Shown: positions 9,635 through 19,356 of the stretch, one piece after another
Numbering within the stretch: position 1 is the stretch's first letter
Layout of the letters: every line of letters begins with the position of its first letter
Origin: Ligustrum vulgare
Taxonomy: Eukaryota; Streptophyta; Magnoliopsida; Lamiales; Oleaceae
DNA length: 64,000 nt
NCBI GenBank assembly: GCA_963555705.1
Contig: OY743190.1
Coordinates: 16,499,491 to 16,563,490 of the forward strand
Direction: 5' to 3'
Program-made: the position numbers and the translations under genes
Notes under the pieces: generated by a model
Told to the model about the DNA's origin: nothing
Databases searched by the model: none
What the model saw: only the letters and a program-made list of their open reading frames with translations

Positions 9635-12191
9635 TGTGGCGACCAAGAATTTTTACGCAATTAATAATTATTTTAATATTTAGAAAATCGTGTCGCTGCT
9701 ATCTCACCCATTATTTTGAAGTTAACGCCGCGACGGATTCGTTTAGCCAAGTCGAGAAATGTAAAGTCAATTCGATTTTAAAAAAAAAAAAAAAAATTCC
9801 GAATTTCTAAATTTATATTATTTTAATTATTTATTTAAAGTATTATTTTTAAAATCATTTTAAATTCCAAATTCAGTAAAAATATCTCAATTTTTCCTTA
9901 TTAAATTGTGTTAAGCCCAAATCTGAAAATATTTTAAAGTATCAAATTCCATATTATTTTTAAATCCAAATTTTAACAATTCTGAGTCCAAATTAATTAT
10001 TTTCAAATTTTATTACTTTAGGTCCAAAAAGTTATGTTGGTCCAAATCCTAATTATTTTAGTCCAATTTATTTCAGTCCAAATAAGAATATTCTTCTAAC
10101 CCAATTGGCCCATTTAGCACTAGGGATATTGTGCCCTAAAGTTACTCTTCTTATACCATCAATTACCTCTCCTCACAACTCACGCAGCCATAACCATCAT
10201 CAGTCACGGCCAACGCACGATTTCATTCAAAACTCCACCTCCATCTTCAATAATGCAGCAACTGCCTTCAGCCCTGGCCCAAGAATTTCAAGCCACCAAT
10301 CTGTCAATCAAGCATCACCTGCAACTCCTCAATCCAGCCACCACCCCTGCCCAGGTTGAACTCCAAACCAGCACGCCACCACTGTTTCATCACTTCCAAA
10401 CCAACCTGACTGCAACCACCGTCTGCATCAAACAAGAGCCACCACCCAACCAACCTAGCAGCTGCCAGCGCCACCACCACGCTGCCAAGTCACCACCTAA
10501 ATCACAATTACTACCAAACCAACATCACCACCGTTATCAACACTACATCGAACACCACCACTGCCCTATTCTAATCAAACTTAGACATCAATTTAATCAT
10601 CATCATCATCACCACCCCCACCTCCATCTCCGGCCACCAACCTCATACAGTCACTGCACCACCATATCAATCCACACTGCCCATCTCCAAGAAAATACAA
10701 AACAAACTCAGAAGTAAATCAAGAAGCCCAATTATTTACCTTTATCGCCGGAATCGTAACCTCCCTAAAACACCTGAACCCAGCCTCGGGTTACTCTCGG
10801 CTTCGCATCCAATCTCGACCAAAAACCCCTCAAAACCAAAGAACTAAGTTAGCCCAGAAACTTACCTCTATCGTAGACCCATTTCTGGCCGGATGTTCGC
10901 CGGTGAAAACTCCAAAATCACGACCTCACAGCCCATAAACCGCGATCTTGCAGCCCAAAATCAGACTCCAAACTTCATTATTTTTACACACACACTCACC
11001 TTTACACCACCGCCCTTCGAGGCGGTATCACCGCCGGGTCGACCGCCTGACGACGTGAATCGCGGGTCAACCGCTGCGTCGCCTAGGTTGAGAGAGAGAG
11101 AGAGAAATTGAAGATCTGATCATATTTTATAGGTATTATATGTTGATTTTATAAATTTACATTTTAGTCCCCTAAGTATTAAACTCTTTTAAATCAGTCC
11201 CTGTGTTTTTAAAAATTAATCATGTCAGCCCTTAAATGGTTTTCAATCAACCACTTCATTTTTAAAATATATTATTTCAACCCTATAGTTTAACATTCGT
11301 TTTGAGTTTCAACTCCACTTTCAAAAATATTTATCTTAGTCCCTCAACTTTCAAAAAGTACTCAATTTAGTCCCTCAGCTTTCAAAAGTACTCAATTTAG
11401 TCCCTCAACTTTCAAAGTACTCAATTTAGTCCATCAACTTTCAAATCATCAATTTCAATCCTCAAATTGTAATTTATCACTTTTAAACTATAAATTTCTA
11501 AAGACTAATTTAACTTATTGGCTAGATGAGGCGTACGGAGATTTGAAAGATTGAAGTAATTCCCGCTCAACCACACTCGTTAAGTTTAAGGTAGACTCGC
11601 CCCCACTAATTGATTTATATTATAATTGCATGTGTTATGTGGATTTGTGTGATTTTATGCTTAATTGCATGAGAAAAGAATATCTCTTTTGAGATAAATA
11701 ATTATGTTATGCTGGGCATAATTTATCTGCTAGCCAAGAAAAGAAAAGAATGTCTTCATTTGCGTTCACTATGTGATGCCTATGAATAAGAAAAGAATGT
11801 CACTACATTATTTGCATAATTTCTTGTTCAATTATCTTGTAGATTAATTATTGGCAATGAGTCTAGTGAGTATTTCAATTTTGAAATGCTCAACCCGTTA
11901 TTTTAACAACTTTTGCAGATTTCGGAGACGATGGCGAGTGATGGGCAATGACGGCAAATTACAAATTGATTTTTTTTTAAAAAATTCGTGAACTTTGAAA
12001 TGATTATTTCATTTTATCAAGAATTGTCATTTTTACAAATTTGTACGAAAATACTTATTCCATTTGAATTATCGCTAAACTTTTATTCGATAAATGCGAT
12101 ATTTAATATTTAATCATTTTTCTGCAACAAAGTTTATTCAAGAATTTAGAAAAGTGACGTTCCCGCGCTCCTCGAAACTCGGGGCGTTACA
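9635..12191 (+). mobile_element. 3' LTR of element C
   Basis: A 2557-bp copy of the 5' LTR, TGTGGCGACC...GGGGCGTTACA, with about twenty point differences by eye and a slightly different A-tract. It is followed by the AAAGA target duplication and the resumption of element B. Confidence 0.92.
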
Positions 12192-12408
12192 AAAGATGTA
12201 GAATATATGGTGGTTATCTAAAAACTTAGTCTAGCATTATTCCCAGTAGTGACAGTTCTATGTTTTGTATCCTCAATCGAAGGAATTTTAAAATATTAAT
12301 GAGAATATTTCCATTTTCGTTCATATTGGAGTTGAATTAATTACAATATTTGGTACAAATTTTTATCAGAAGTTACCAACACGTTCCTTGTTTCTCATTT
12401 TAAAGGGA

Positions 12409-13291
12409 ATGGCTAGACGCATTAACAAGAGTTTAACGGATCGTGCTACATCTGAACAAGAGAACCCAGGACAGGGCCCCACGGCCCAATCCAGTATCAT
12501 CAAGGACTTACTTCTGGCCGTGCAAGATTTGAGGCAGGCCCCAATAGGTTCCTCAGTGCCAATTATCGAACAATTCAGGAGGTATCGTCCGTCCACTTTT
12601 GATGGCGGGGACAATCCGTTGGCCGTGGAGGAGTGGTTACAGGGAATCGAGAGGATTTTCAAGCATATCTCTTGCCCTGAGGACAAGAAGGTTACTTGCG
12701 CAGAGTTCATGCTTATCGGTAGGGCCGGCTTTTGGTGGGAGTCCCCATCACGGACTAGGACCGTAGAGGAACAGGCAGCGTTGACCTGGGGAGAGTTTAA
12801 GGAAGAGATCAAAGACAAGTTCTTCCCACAAGCCCTCCGAGACCATAAGGAGACCAAATTTTTACAGCTAGTTCAGGGTGAGATGGACATCACTGACTAT
12901 GAACGGAAGTTCGAGGAACTGTCACGATATGCCCCACATCTAGTGGAAATCGAAGTTAAGAAGGCACGCCGATTTGAGAAAGGTCTGCATTCGGATATCA
13001 GGCAGATTGTTGGCTCACACGAACTGCCCACTTACAGAGAAGTTGTGAAGAAAGCTCAGGCTGTAGCTTTTGCTGGTGCAAAGATTGGCACTCAAGGCAA
13101 CCGGAACAATCAAGGGCATCAGGGTAAACGAAAATGGCATGGTCATCATCAGAACAGGAACCAAAATTTCAATAAGAGACAGAATACAGGACCTAGCAGA
13201 GGTCAGGGGACCAGTTTCCTCCCACCATGTCCGAAGTGCCAGAAGACACACAAAGGAGAATGCCTCTTTGGCAACAAGGTTGTTTGTTACC
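12409..13291 (+). CDS. gag: gag of element B, 5' part (interrupted by element F)
   Basis: Start chosen at the ATG in GGGAATGG, giving MARRINKS; an ATG seven codons upstream is in frame but in poorer context. Residues about 50-220 form a retrotransposon capsid-like region (FRRYRPSTFDGGDNP, AEFMLIG.AGFWWES, WGEFKEEIKDKFFP, KFEELSRYAPH), followed by a basic Asn/Gln/Arg-rich linker and two Cys-X2-Cys pairs (CPKC near 13228). The second half of the zinc-binding region lies after element F at 17009. Counting the TTACC duplication once, the frame is kept across the insertion. Gag forms the virus-like particle and binds RNA. Insertion of F ends the frame a few bases into its LTR, so this copy is broken. 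Confidence 0.88.
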
Positions 13292-14058
13292 TGATGAGAA
13301 CCCGGGAGGGGGTCCTCGTCGTAGCTCGCGGAATAACGCTTGGAAAGTTCCGAATCCAGGTTGGAACGGACGATAACACTACAACCCGAGCCTCACGACG
13401 TAAGAACCATGGGTATATTAAACCCAAGACCCGTTACGATGCGGAAACAAGAACCGTAATGGTTTGAACGCCACAAAGGATGCCCACGCCTTTGATAAGT
13501 TCGATTTGTTGAACACCACAAATATCCCACAATATTTGATAAGTTCGCAGTTTGTTCAATTCCAGAACAATGTTGAGAAAATACTCAATATAATTTTCAT
13601 TCATCAAAAGTATTCTGTTTTTACATTGAATGGAAAAGCATATAAATAGGCAAAATAAAACCTAATCGCTAACTGACTCTGAATAGAATTCTAATTAAAT
13701 TAGAATACTAAATTATGAAAATAACCTAAAAACCAAAAGGAAACAAAATAATTAAAAATCCTATAATTATGGAAATATAGCAAATTTCCGTCTGCATAAT
13801 TGATTTGCCAATTTGAAGCCCCAAACGATGGAATTTGGCCCTAAAATCAATGGGCTCAAGGGCGTTAGCCCATGAGTCTTGCTCAGTGACCTATTTCTAC
13901 TCGAAAAACATATATTATCCATCCAATTCTGACATAGTTGACTGGATCTCGATTTCTCATTTTTGACGCCTTTTCCGGATCACATCATCCCCTCTTCCTT
14001 TAAGATGATTCGTCCCGAATCATAACATTGTTCTTAGCTTCTTTTCCGGATCACATCA
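13292..14058 (-). mobile_element. 3' LTR of element F
   Basis: 767 bp, almost identical to 16237-17003. Its right-hand end contains a 71-bp duplication of the polypurine-tract neighbourhood (13988-14058 repeats the interior starting at 14059), including the stem ATGATTCG-TCC-CGAATCAT at 14005-14023. Confidence 0.92.
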
Positions 14059-14075
14059 TCCCCTCTTCCTTTAAG
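14059..14075 (-). other. Polypurine tract of element F
   Basis: On the minus strand AAAGGAAGAGGGGA directly precedes the LTR terminus TGATGTGATCC. The same tract is repeated inside the LTR at 13988-14004, so the LTR looks extended by one unit. Hairpins ATGATTCG-TCC-CGAATCAT lie beside it at 14076-14094 and again at 14259-14277. Confidence 0.75.
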
Positions 14076-14295
14076 ATGATTCGTCCCGAATCATAAAACT
14101 GTTCTTGGCTTGCTCCCTTGGTTTAGCCTCGAACCTTCTTCGTACAAGCAATGTTTGATCTGATGTTCTCCGAACCTGCTTGACTTCTTGTTTTGGCTTG
14201 AATTATAGATTTCCCCGTCAAGCCCACCCTGATTCGTACCATTCCCTCCTTCTTTAGGATGATTCGTCCCGAATCATGGTGTTGTTCTTGAAAAA

Positions 14296-15111
14296 TCAAA
14301 CTGTACCTCCTGGATCAAACGGAAAATTATGGACTCCATGACATGAATTCAATAGATGATGCTCCTCCAATTTGTAGACAAGAAGGTATTGAAAGACGAG
14401 GGGAATTGACCAAAGTTGATGTAAATCAAAATTCCATTCACAATAAACCTGCAAGAAAGATTTAAAAAAAATGGGGAGGGAAATGTTAGCGTCTCCATGC
14501 ACAATGTATGGATCCTTGTACTCATGATACAAAACCTCCACAACTTTTTTTCCCACCACGAGGCCCTTCTCGTCGCCTCCAAAAGTCAATATACTTTCTT
14601 GCTCATTCTCTTCTTTTTTCTCAACCACTTCTTCTAATTTTTCACATTCAACCACATCTTCAATATTTTTATTGAAAAATTCAATATTCAAATGTTGGAC
14701 TTCTACCCCAACTTCCAATTCATTCCTATCATTGTCAACAATGTTATTTTCAATCTCCTCTTCCACAATTTTATTTTGTACTTCAAGACTCGGAGTTTGA
14801 TCAACTACTTCAATTTCTTTTTTCGCACACTCAACCTCCACTTCTAAATTTATGGGCTCAATCACCTCTCCTAATTTCTCATGCTTTTGCTCATGCACCT
14901 CCTCATAAATAATTTTATCTTCTAACTCGTTCCTCAAGTCTCCCTCCTTCTTAACAATCATATCCAAAGGCTTTTCTTGTAATTTAACTACTTCCTCTCT
15001 TCCCCTTTCTCTCTCTTGCAACTCGGCTAACTTTTTCCTAGCCTCTCGTTCCTTCATCTCTTTATTTAACTGTATTAACTCCTTGGCCATCTCCATGAAT
15101 TCATACTCCAT
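14296..15111 (-). CDS. Element F ORF2, 271 aa, Glu/Lys-rich coiled-coil-like protein
   Basis: It starts MEYEFMEMAKEL and overlaps the end of the protease-like ORF by 37 nt in another frame. Residues about 5-60 and 60-190 are dominated by Glu, Lys, Val and Asn with heptad-like spacing, suggesting coiled coil or disorder. The C-terminal 80 residues are different, with aromatic and His residues and the tail FDPGGTV, which resembles the ends of some plant Ty3/gypsy polyproteins from memory. I cannot assign a function. It could be an in-frame deletion product of a larger pol, or a structural protein. The open frame is intact, which fits the element's youth. Confidence 0.6.
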   Translation of the reverse strand: MEYEFMEMAKELIQLNKEMKEREARKKLAELQERERGREEVVKLQEKPLDMIVKKEGDLRNELEDKIIYEEVHEQKHEKLGEVIEPINLEVEVECAKKEIEVVDQTPSLEVQNKIVEEEIENNIVDNDRNELEVGVEVQHLNIEFFNKNIEDVVECEKLEEVVEKKEENEQESILTFGGDEKGLVVGKKVVEVLYHEYKDPYIVHGDANISLPIFFKSFLQVYCEWNFDLHQLWSIPLVFQYLLVYKLEEHHLLNSCHGVHNFPFDPGGTV

Positions 15112-15572
15112 TTATCATCTCCGAATTTTCTTTGCTCATCTCTCCTTTCTCGCAATACTTTCTCTTCAAGTATTTCTTCCGGGGTTAATGGCATAAGTTT
15201 AATACTTTTCCCATCCTTAACAAATTTATATATATTCCTATGCTTATCGTAGGCTGCTTTCCTCTTACACTTCCACGATCTACTCAACAAGATGTCACAA
15301 GATTCTAGAGGCACCACATCACACCAAAATTCATCGCTATATCTTCCAAGTGCCAATTTCACAATAACCCCATGGGTTACATTTACCTGCCCACACTCCT
15401 TTAACCACGTCAGCCTATAAGGATTGGGATGTGGTAGTAAAGGTAAGCCCAACTCCTCAACCATGGTGGTACTGGCCAGATCACAATAATACTCCTTATC
15501 AATAATAATATTGCACACTTTACTGCCCACATGACACCTAGTCTGGAAGGTAGGATCGAACTCATAATTCAT
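15075..15572 (-). CDS. Element F ORF1, 165 aa, retropepsin-like
   Basis: Pattern of a plant Ty3/gypsy aspartic protease domain: TRCHVGSKVCNIIID near residue 10, ASTTMVEELGLP, HPNPYRLTWL, then CDVVPLESCDILLSRSWKC. In functional relatives the active site is D-(S/T/G)-G following a hydrophobic run. Here the Asp is kept (IIDKEY) but the following Ser/Gly residues are not, so catalysis is doubtful. Downstream residues become charged and run into the overlapping ORF2. No RT or integrase follows. The ORF may be a fossil of a full pol or a retained structural domain; proteins for transposition would have to come from another element. Confidence 0.7.
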   Translation of the reverse strand: MNYEFDPTFQTRCHVGSKVCNIIIDKEYYCDLASTTMVEELGLPLLPHPNPYRLTWLKECGQVNVTHGVIVKLALGRYSDEFWCDVVPLESCDILLSRSWKCKRKAAYDKHRNIYKFVKDGKSIKLMPLTPEEILEEKVLRERRDEQRKFGDDKWSMNSWRWPRS

Positions 15573-15644
15573 CCCTTTATGTAGCTTTTAAAAATTTGAG
15601 AGACTCAAAATAAGAGGGTCTAGATATTGACAAATATCAAGAAG

Positions 15645-15885
15645 GAATTTAATGTTGACTCGAAAAGGAAACCAATATCAAGAATTTTAAAGAAATTCAA
15701 GAAAGTGGTTCTTGAATTTGACTCGAAAGGAAAGAATATCAAGAATATTGTAGAAATTCAAGAAAGTGGTTCTTGAATTTTGATTAGAAAGAAAAGAATA
15801 TCAAGAATTTTAATTTGACTTGCAAGGCAAGGAATTATCAAGAATTTAAGGAAATTCAAGAAAGTGGTTCTTGAATTTCGAAGTG
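15645..15885. repeat. Tandem hairpin repeats in element F leader
   Basis: Three copies of an inverted repeat, AATTCAAGAA-AGTGG-TTCTTGAATT, lie at about 15691-15721, 15749-15779 and 15854-15882, separated by related sequence containing ATATCAAGAAT. They are in the 5' untranslated region of F (minus strand), between the PBS and the protease-like ORF, and could form consecutive RNA stems. Confidence 0.75.
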
Positions 15886-16236
15886 ACTTTTTTTTTTTTT
15901 TTGAATTATGATGAATTTTCGGAATTAATAAAAATAAAAATTTTTTTTTTTTTTTAATAAAATCCGAAAATTCGACACGAACGCGACAAAACAAACGGAA
16001 CTGAATTTGGATAAAAAAAGAACAAGAAAAACACTTTTGATTTTTTTGGGACTGACTCTTATGGATCAAACTGGAAAAAAAATTTACTGGTAAGAAGAAC
16101 AAGAAAAATTGAAAACAAAGACTCAAATAACAAAAATAGGATATGGATGATTTTTATGGGACTCGATGATAAACATAAAAATCAAACTGGATAGAAAAAA
16201 CAAAACCTGAATTCAGAGTCCAGCTCTGATACCATA

Positions 16237-17003
16237 TGATGAGAACCCGGGAGGGGGTCCTCGTCGTAGCTCGCGGAATAACGCTTGGAAAGTTCCGAAT
16301 CCAGGTTGGAACGGACGATAACACTACAACCCGAGCCTCACGACGTAAGAACCATGGGTATATTAAACCCAAGACCCGTTACGATGCGGAAACAAGAACC
16401 GTAATGGTTTGAACGCCACAAAGGATGCCCACGCCTTTGATAAGTTCGATTTGTTGAACACCACAAATATCCCACAATATTTGATAAGTTCGCAGTTTGT
16501 TCAATTCCAGAACAATGTTGAGAAAACACTCAATATAATTTTCATTCATCAAAAGTATTCTGTTTTTACATTGAATGGAAAAGCATATAAATAGGCAAAA
16601 TAAAACATAATCGCTAACTGACTCTGAATAGAATTCTAATTAAATTAGAATACTAAATTATGAAAATAACCTAAAAACCAAAAGGAAACAAAATAATTAA
16701 AAATCCTATAATTATGGAAATATAGCAAATTTCCGTCTGCATAATTGATTTGCCAATTTGAAGCCCCAAACGATGGAATTTGGCCCTAAAATCAATGGGC
16801 TCAAGGGCGTTAGCCCATGAGTCTTGCTCAGTGACCTATTTCTACTCGAAAAACATATATTATCCATCCAATTCTGACATAGTTGACTGGATCTCGATTT
16901 CTCATTTTTGACGCCTTTTCCGGATCACATCATCCCCTCTTCCTTTAAGATGATTCGTCCCGAATCATAACATTGTTCTTAGCTTCTTTTCCGGATCACA
17001 TCA
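16237..17003 (-). mobile_element. 5' LTR of element F with adjacent PBS
   Basis: 767 bp, two mismatches by eye to the other LTR (near 13581/16528 and 13658/16603). On the minus strand its end is followed after two bases by TGGTATCAGAGC (16223-16234), the initiator-Met primer site. Sequence 15573-15644 and 15886-16222 is AT-rich leader with T/A runs and no gene. Confidence 0.9.
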
Positions 17004-17008
17004 TTACC

Positions 17009-17172
17009 GATGTGGCCAACCGGGCCACTTTGCTCGAGATTGCAACACAGCACCTGCTCAAGGCTCAGACCAGAAGAAGAACATTGACCAGAACAGGAAA
17101 GGGAAGGCTAGGGTATTTGCCATGGACGCCGTTGAGAACTCCGACGTGATTGCAGGTATACCATTATGTTAG
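17009..17172 (+). CDS. gag: gag of element B, 3' part with CCHC knuckle
   Basis: Resumes the gag frame after element F. The classic CX2CX4HX4C retroviral zinc knuckle is completed here: GQPGHFARDC lies just inside this segment, with the first Cys of the set in the other half. A basic linker follows (QKKN, NRKGKARV) and the segment AMDAVENSDVIAG. Read straight on, the frame stops at TAG 17170-17172, giving a Gag of 348 residues if F is ignored. If the intron at 17156-17245 is removed, gag runs into protease. Confidence 0.82.
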
Positions 17173-17245
17173 CATTTTATACCTGTATTACTTAATTTCA
17201 TGTATCATGCTTTGCTCATATTAATAATGTGAACGACGATAACAG
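17156..17245 (+). other. Putative 90-bp intron between gag and pol of element B
   Basis: The donor is GCAG|GTATACC and the acceptor GATAACAG|GAATT, both canonical, with T-rich sequence between. The segment is exactly 30 codons long and contains two in-frame stops, TAG 17170-17172 and TGA 17230-17232. Removal joins gag to the protease frame without a shift. The flanking codons on both sides are typical of this polyprotein, while the 90 bp are not. It could instead be a degenerate stretch in a copy that uses readthrough; only transcript data would tell. Confidence 0.6.
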
Positions 17246-18957
17246 GAATTTTATCTGTTTCTGGTATTCCCGTATACGTCCTAATAGATTCGGGTTCCAC
17301 ACATTCCTTTATTTCCGACTTATGCTTAACTAGATTGAATTTAGTGGGTGAAACGACTGGTAGCATGCTTGAAGTGAGCTTACCGTCAGGAGAAATCCTT
17401 AATACTAATAAGATAGTCAAGTCCGTAAGAATAGATTTCGATGGGATAGTGCTTGAGGCAGACCTAAATGTTATTCCGATGAAGGACTTCGACATTATCC
17501 TAGGAATGGACTGGCTGAGTTCTAACCGTGCCGCGATCATGTGCCATGAGAAAGAAGTAGTATTTCGGAAGAATGGGGATGAGGTGTTCAGATTTTATGG
17601 TTCGAAGGTTAAAGCACTCCCTCGCCTTATCTCGGCTATGCAAGTCGAAAAGCTGATTGCCAAGGGAAACTGTCAGAGTTATTTGGTTAACCTCCAAGGA
17701 AAGCCTACCGAGGAAATCAAATTGGAGTCAGTGCCAGTTGTGTGTGACTTTCAAGATGTATTTCCAGAAGACCTATCCGGTACTCCGCCTGATAGGCAAG
17801 TGGAATTTGCTATTGACTTGGTGTCAGGAGCCGCCCCTGTTTCGAAAGCCCCGTATCATATGGCACCGAAAGAATTGCAAGAATTGAAGGTCCAACTGGA
17901 AGAATTACTAGAGAAGGGCTTTATTAGGCCAAGTGTGTCCCCGTGGGGAGCACCTGTGCTATTTGTGAAGAAGAAGGATTGCAGTATGAGAATGTGCATT
18001 GACTATCGGGAATTGAACAAATTGACGATAAAGAACAAGTACCCCCTGCCCAGAATCGAAGATTTGTTCGATCAACTGAAAGGAGCTGCAGTATTTTCAA
18101 AGATGGACTTAAGGTCCGGTTACCATCAATTGAAGATCAAGTCTACTGATATACAAAAGACAGCGTTTAGGACTCGATATGGACACTATGAGTTCACGGT
18201 GATGCCATTCGGTCTTACGAACGCACCTGCAGTATTTATGGACTTGATGAACCGGGTTTTCCATCAGTACCTGGACAAGTTCGTTATTGTCTTCATTGAC
18301 GATATTCTGGTCTATTCTAAAGATTCACAACAACATGTGGAACATTTGAGAATGGTGTTGGAGACACTACGAGCAGAAAAGCTATACGCCAAATTTAAGA
18401 AATGCGAATTTTGGCTTGAGAAGATAGGCTTTTTGGGTCATATTGTCACAATCAATGGCATCGAAGTTGATCCGTCAAAGGTAGAGACAGTGAGCAATTG
18501 GACTACACCAGCGAATGCCGGTGATGTAAGAAGCTTTTTGGGATTAGCGGGATATTACCGACGATTCATAGAAGGTTTCTCTAAGATAGCGGGTCCCATG
18601 ACTCAGTTGACACGGAAGGGTGTAAAATTTAATTGGACAGATCAGTGTGAACGAAGCTTCCAGGAATTGAAGAATAGACTAATTTCAACACCAGTGTTAA
18701 CAGTGTCGGATGGATCGGAAGGTTTTGTAATTTACAGTGATGCCTCGAAACATGGTTTAGGATGTGTGCTAATGCAGAAAGGTAAAGTGATTGCCTATGC
18801 TTCGAGACAGTTGAAGCCATACGAGAAAAACTATCCGACGCATGATTTAGAACTGGCAGCCGTTGTACATGCTCTTAAGATTTGGCGACATTATCTATAT
18901 GGGAGTAAATGTGAGATTTACACCGACCATAAAAGTCTTAAATATTTCTTCACTTAG
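17246..18957 (+). pseudogene. pol: pol of element B: protease, reverse transcriptase, RNase H (5' part)
   Basis: A single open frame of about 570 codons. Protease active site DSG at 17287-17295 in [13 protein letters not shown] fingers/palm from about 17860: [38 protein letters not shown], and the catalytic FIDDILVYS at 18292-18318. RNase H from about 18700: [10 protein letters not shown] and [13 protein letters not shown], then the acidic helix [18 protein letters not shown] and YTDHKSL. All expected catalytic acids are visible. The frame is cut by TAG at 18955-18957, where relatives have Gln in TQKELN: a C-to-T change. The enzyme would convert element RNA to DNA. Because of the nonsense codon this copy is not autonomous. 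Confidence 0.88.
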
Positions 18958-19356
18958 AAGGAATTGAACATGAGACAGCGTCGATGGTTGGAACTGGTGA
19001 AGGATTATGATTGTACTATTCTTTACCACCCGGGTAAGGCTAATAAGGTTGCAGATGCACTAAGCAGGAAGGACGTGGGTCAATTATCAGTTTTGGGAAC
19101 AGTACAAGAACAGTTGATTCGGGATTTTCAGAATTTGAGAATTGAAGTGAGAAACTCAGGGATCCAAGGTTCTAGCAGATTGACAAATTTGACAGTTAAA
19201 CCAGATTTGAGAAGCAGAATCGTGATGGCTCAGGAAAGTGACAAGTTTTTGGAAAAGATCAAAGCTGAAGTTGGAACTGGCAAGAGAACAGATTTTGAAA
19301 TCGGAATTGATAATGCGCTATTATTCAAGGGGTCGCCTGTGTGTACCGAAAGATGA
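18958..19356 (+). pseudogene. pol: pol of element B: RNase H end and pre-integrase segment
   Basis: Continues the same frame after the nonsense codon: [14 protein letters not shown] and [15 protein letters not shown] are the conserved end of RNase H. A variable linker leads to the integrase start, where the frame is lost near 19329-19333 in a run of Gs (AAGGGG); the next conserved words, RLCVPKDD, are in another frame. A single-base insertion is the simplest explanation. The remaining codons to 19356 are out of frame. Confidence 0.82.

Larger units (their letters stand above)
3297..12191 (+). mobile_element. Element C: decayed, non-autonomous Ty3/gypsy insertion
   Basis: Two LTRs (3297-5851 and 9635-12191) flank a 3.8-kb interior, and the whole is bounded by the perfect 5-bp duplication AAAGA (3292-3296 and 12192-12196). 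The 5' side carries an initiator-Met PBS and the 3' side a purine tract. The interior has no long ORF, only degenerate pol remnants and an AT-rich module. The LTRs differ at only about twenty positions plus poly-A length by eye, so it inserted late although its coding region looks long dead. Confidence 0.92.
13292..17003 (-). mobile_element. Element F: short non-autonomous LTR retrotransposon
   Basis: Two 767-bp LTRs (TGATGAGAACCC...CGGATCACATCA on the + strand) flank a 2178-bp interior, bounded by the perfect duplication TTACC (13287-13291 and 17004-17008). Orientation is minus: the PBS reads TGGTATCAGAGC on the minus strand (16223-16234) and the polypurine tract lies at 14059-14075. The LTRs differ at two positions by eye, so this is probably the youngest insertion in the nest. 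It encodes a protease-like ORF and a Glu/Lys-rich ORF but no RT, RNase H or integrase. Confidence 0.92.

Noticed and set aside
12366..12857. 163-codon minus-strand frame
   Set aside because: Antisense shadow of gag, which has clear capsid and zinc-knuckle features.
13292..14058. Plus orientation for element F, suggested by a CATATAAATAGG word on the + strand of its LTR (near 13639)
   Set aside because: PBS, polypurine tract and protease-like ORF all point to the minus strand; the TATA-like word is probably incidental.
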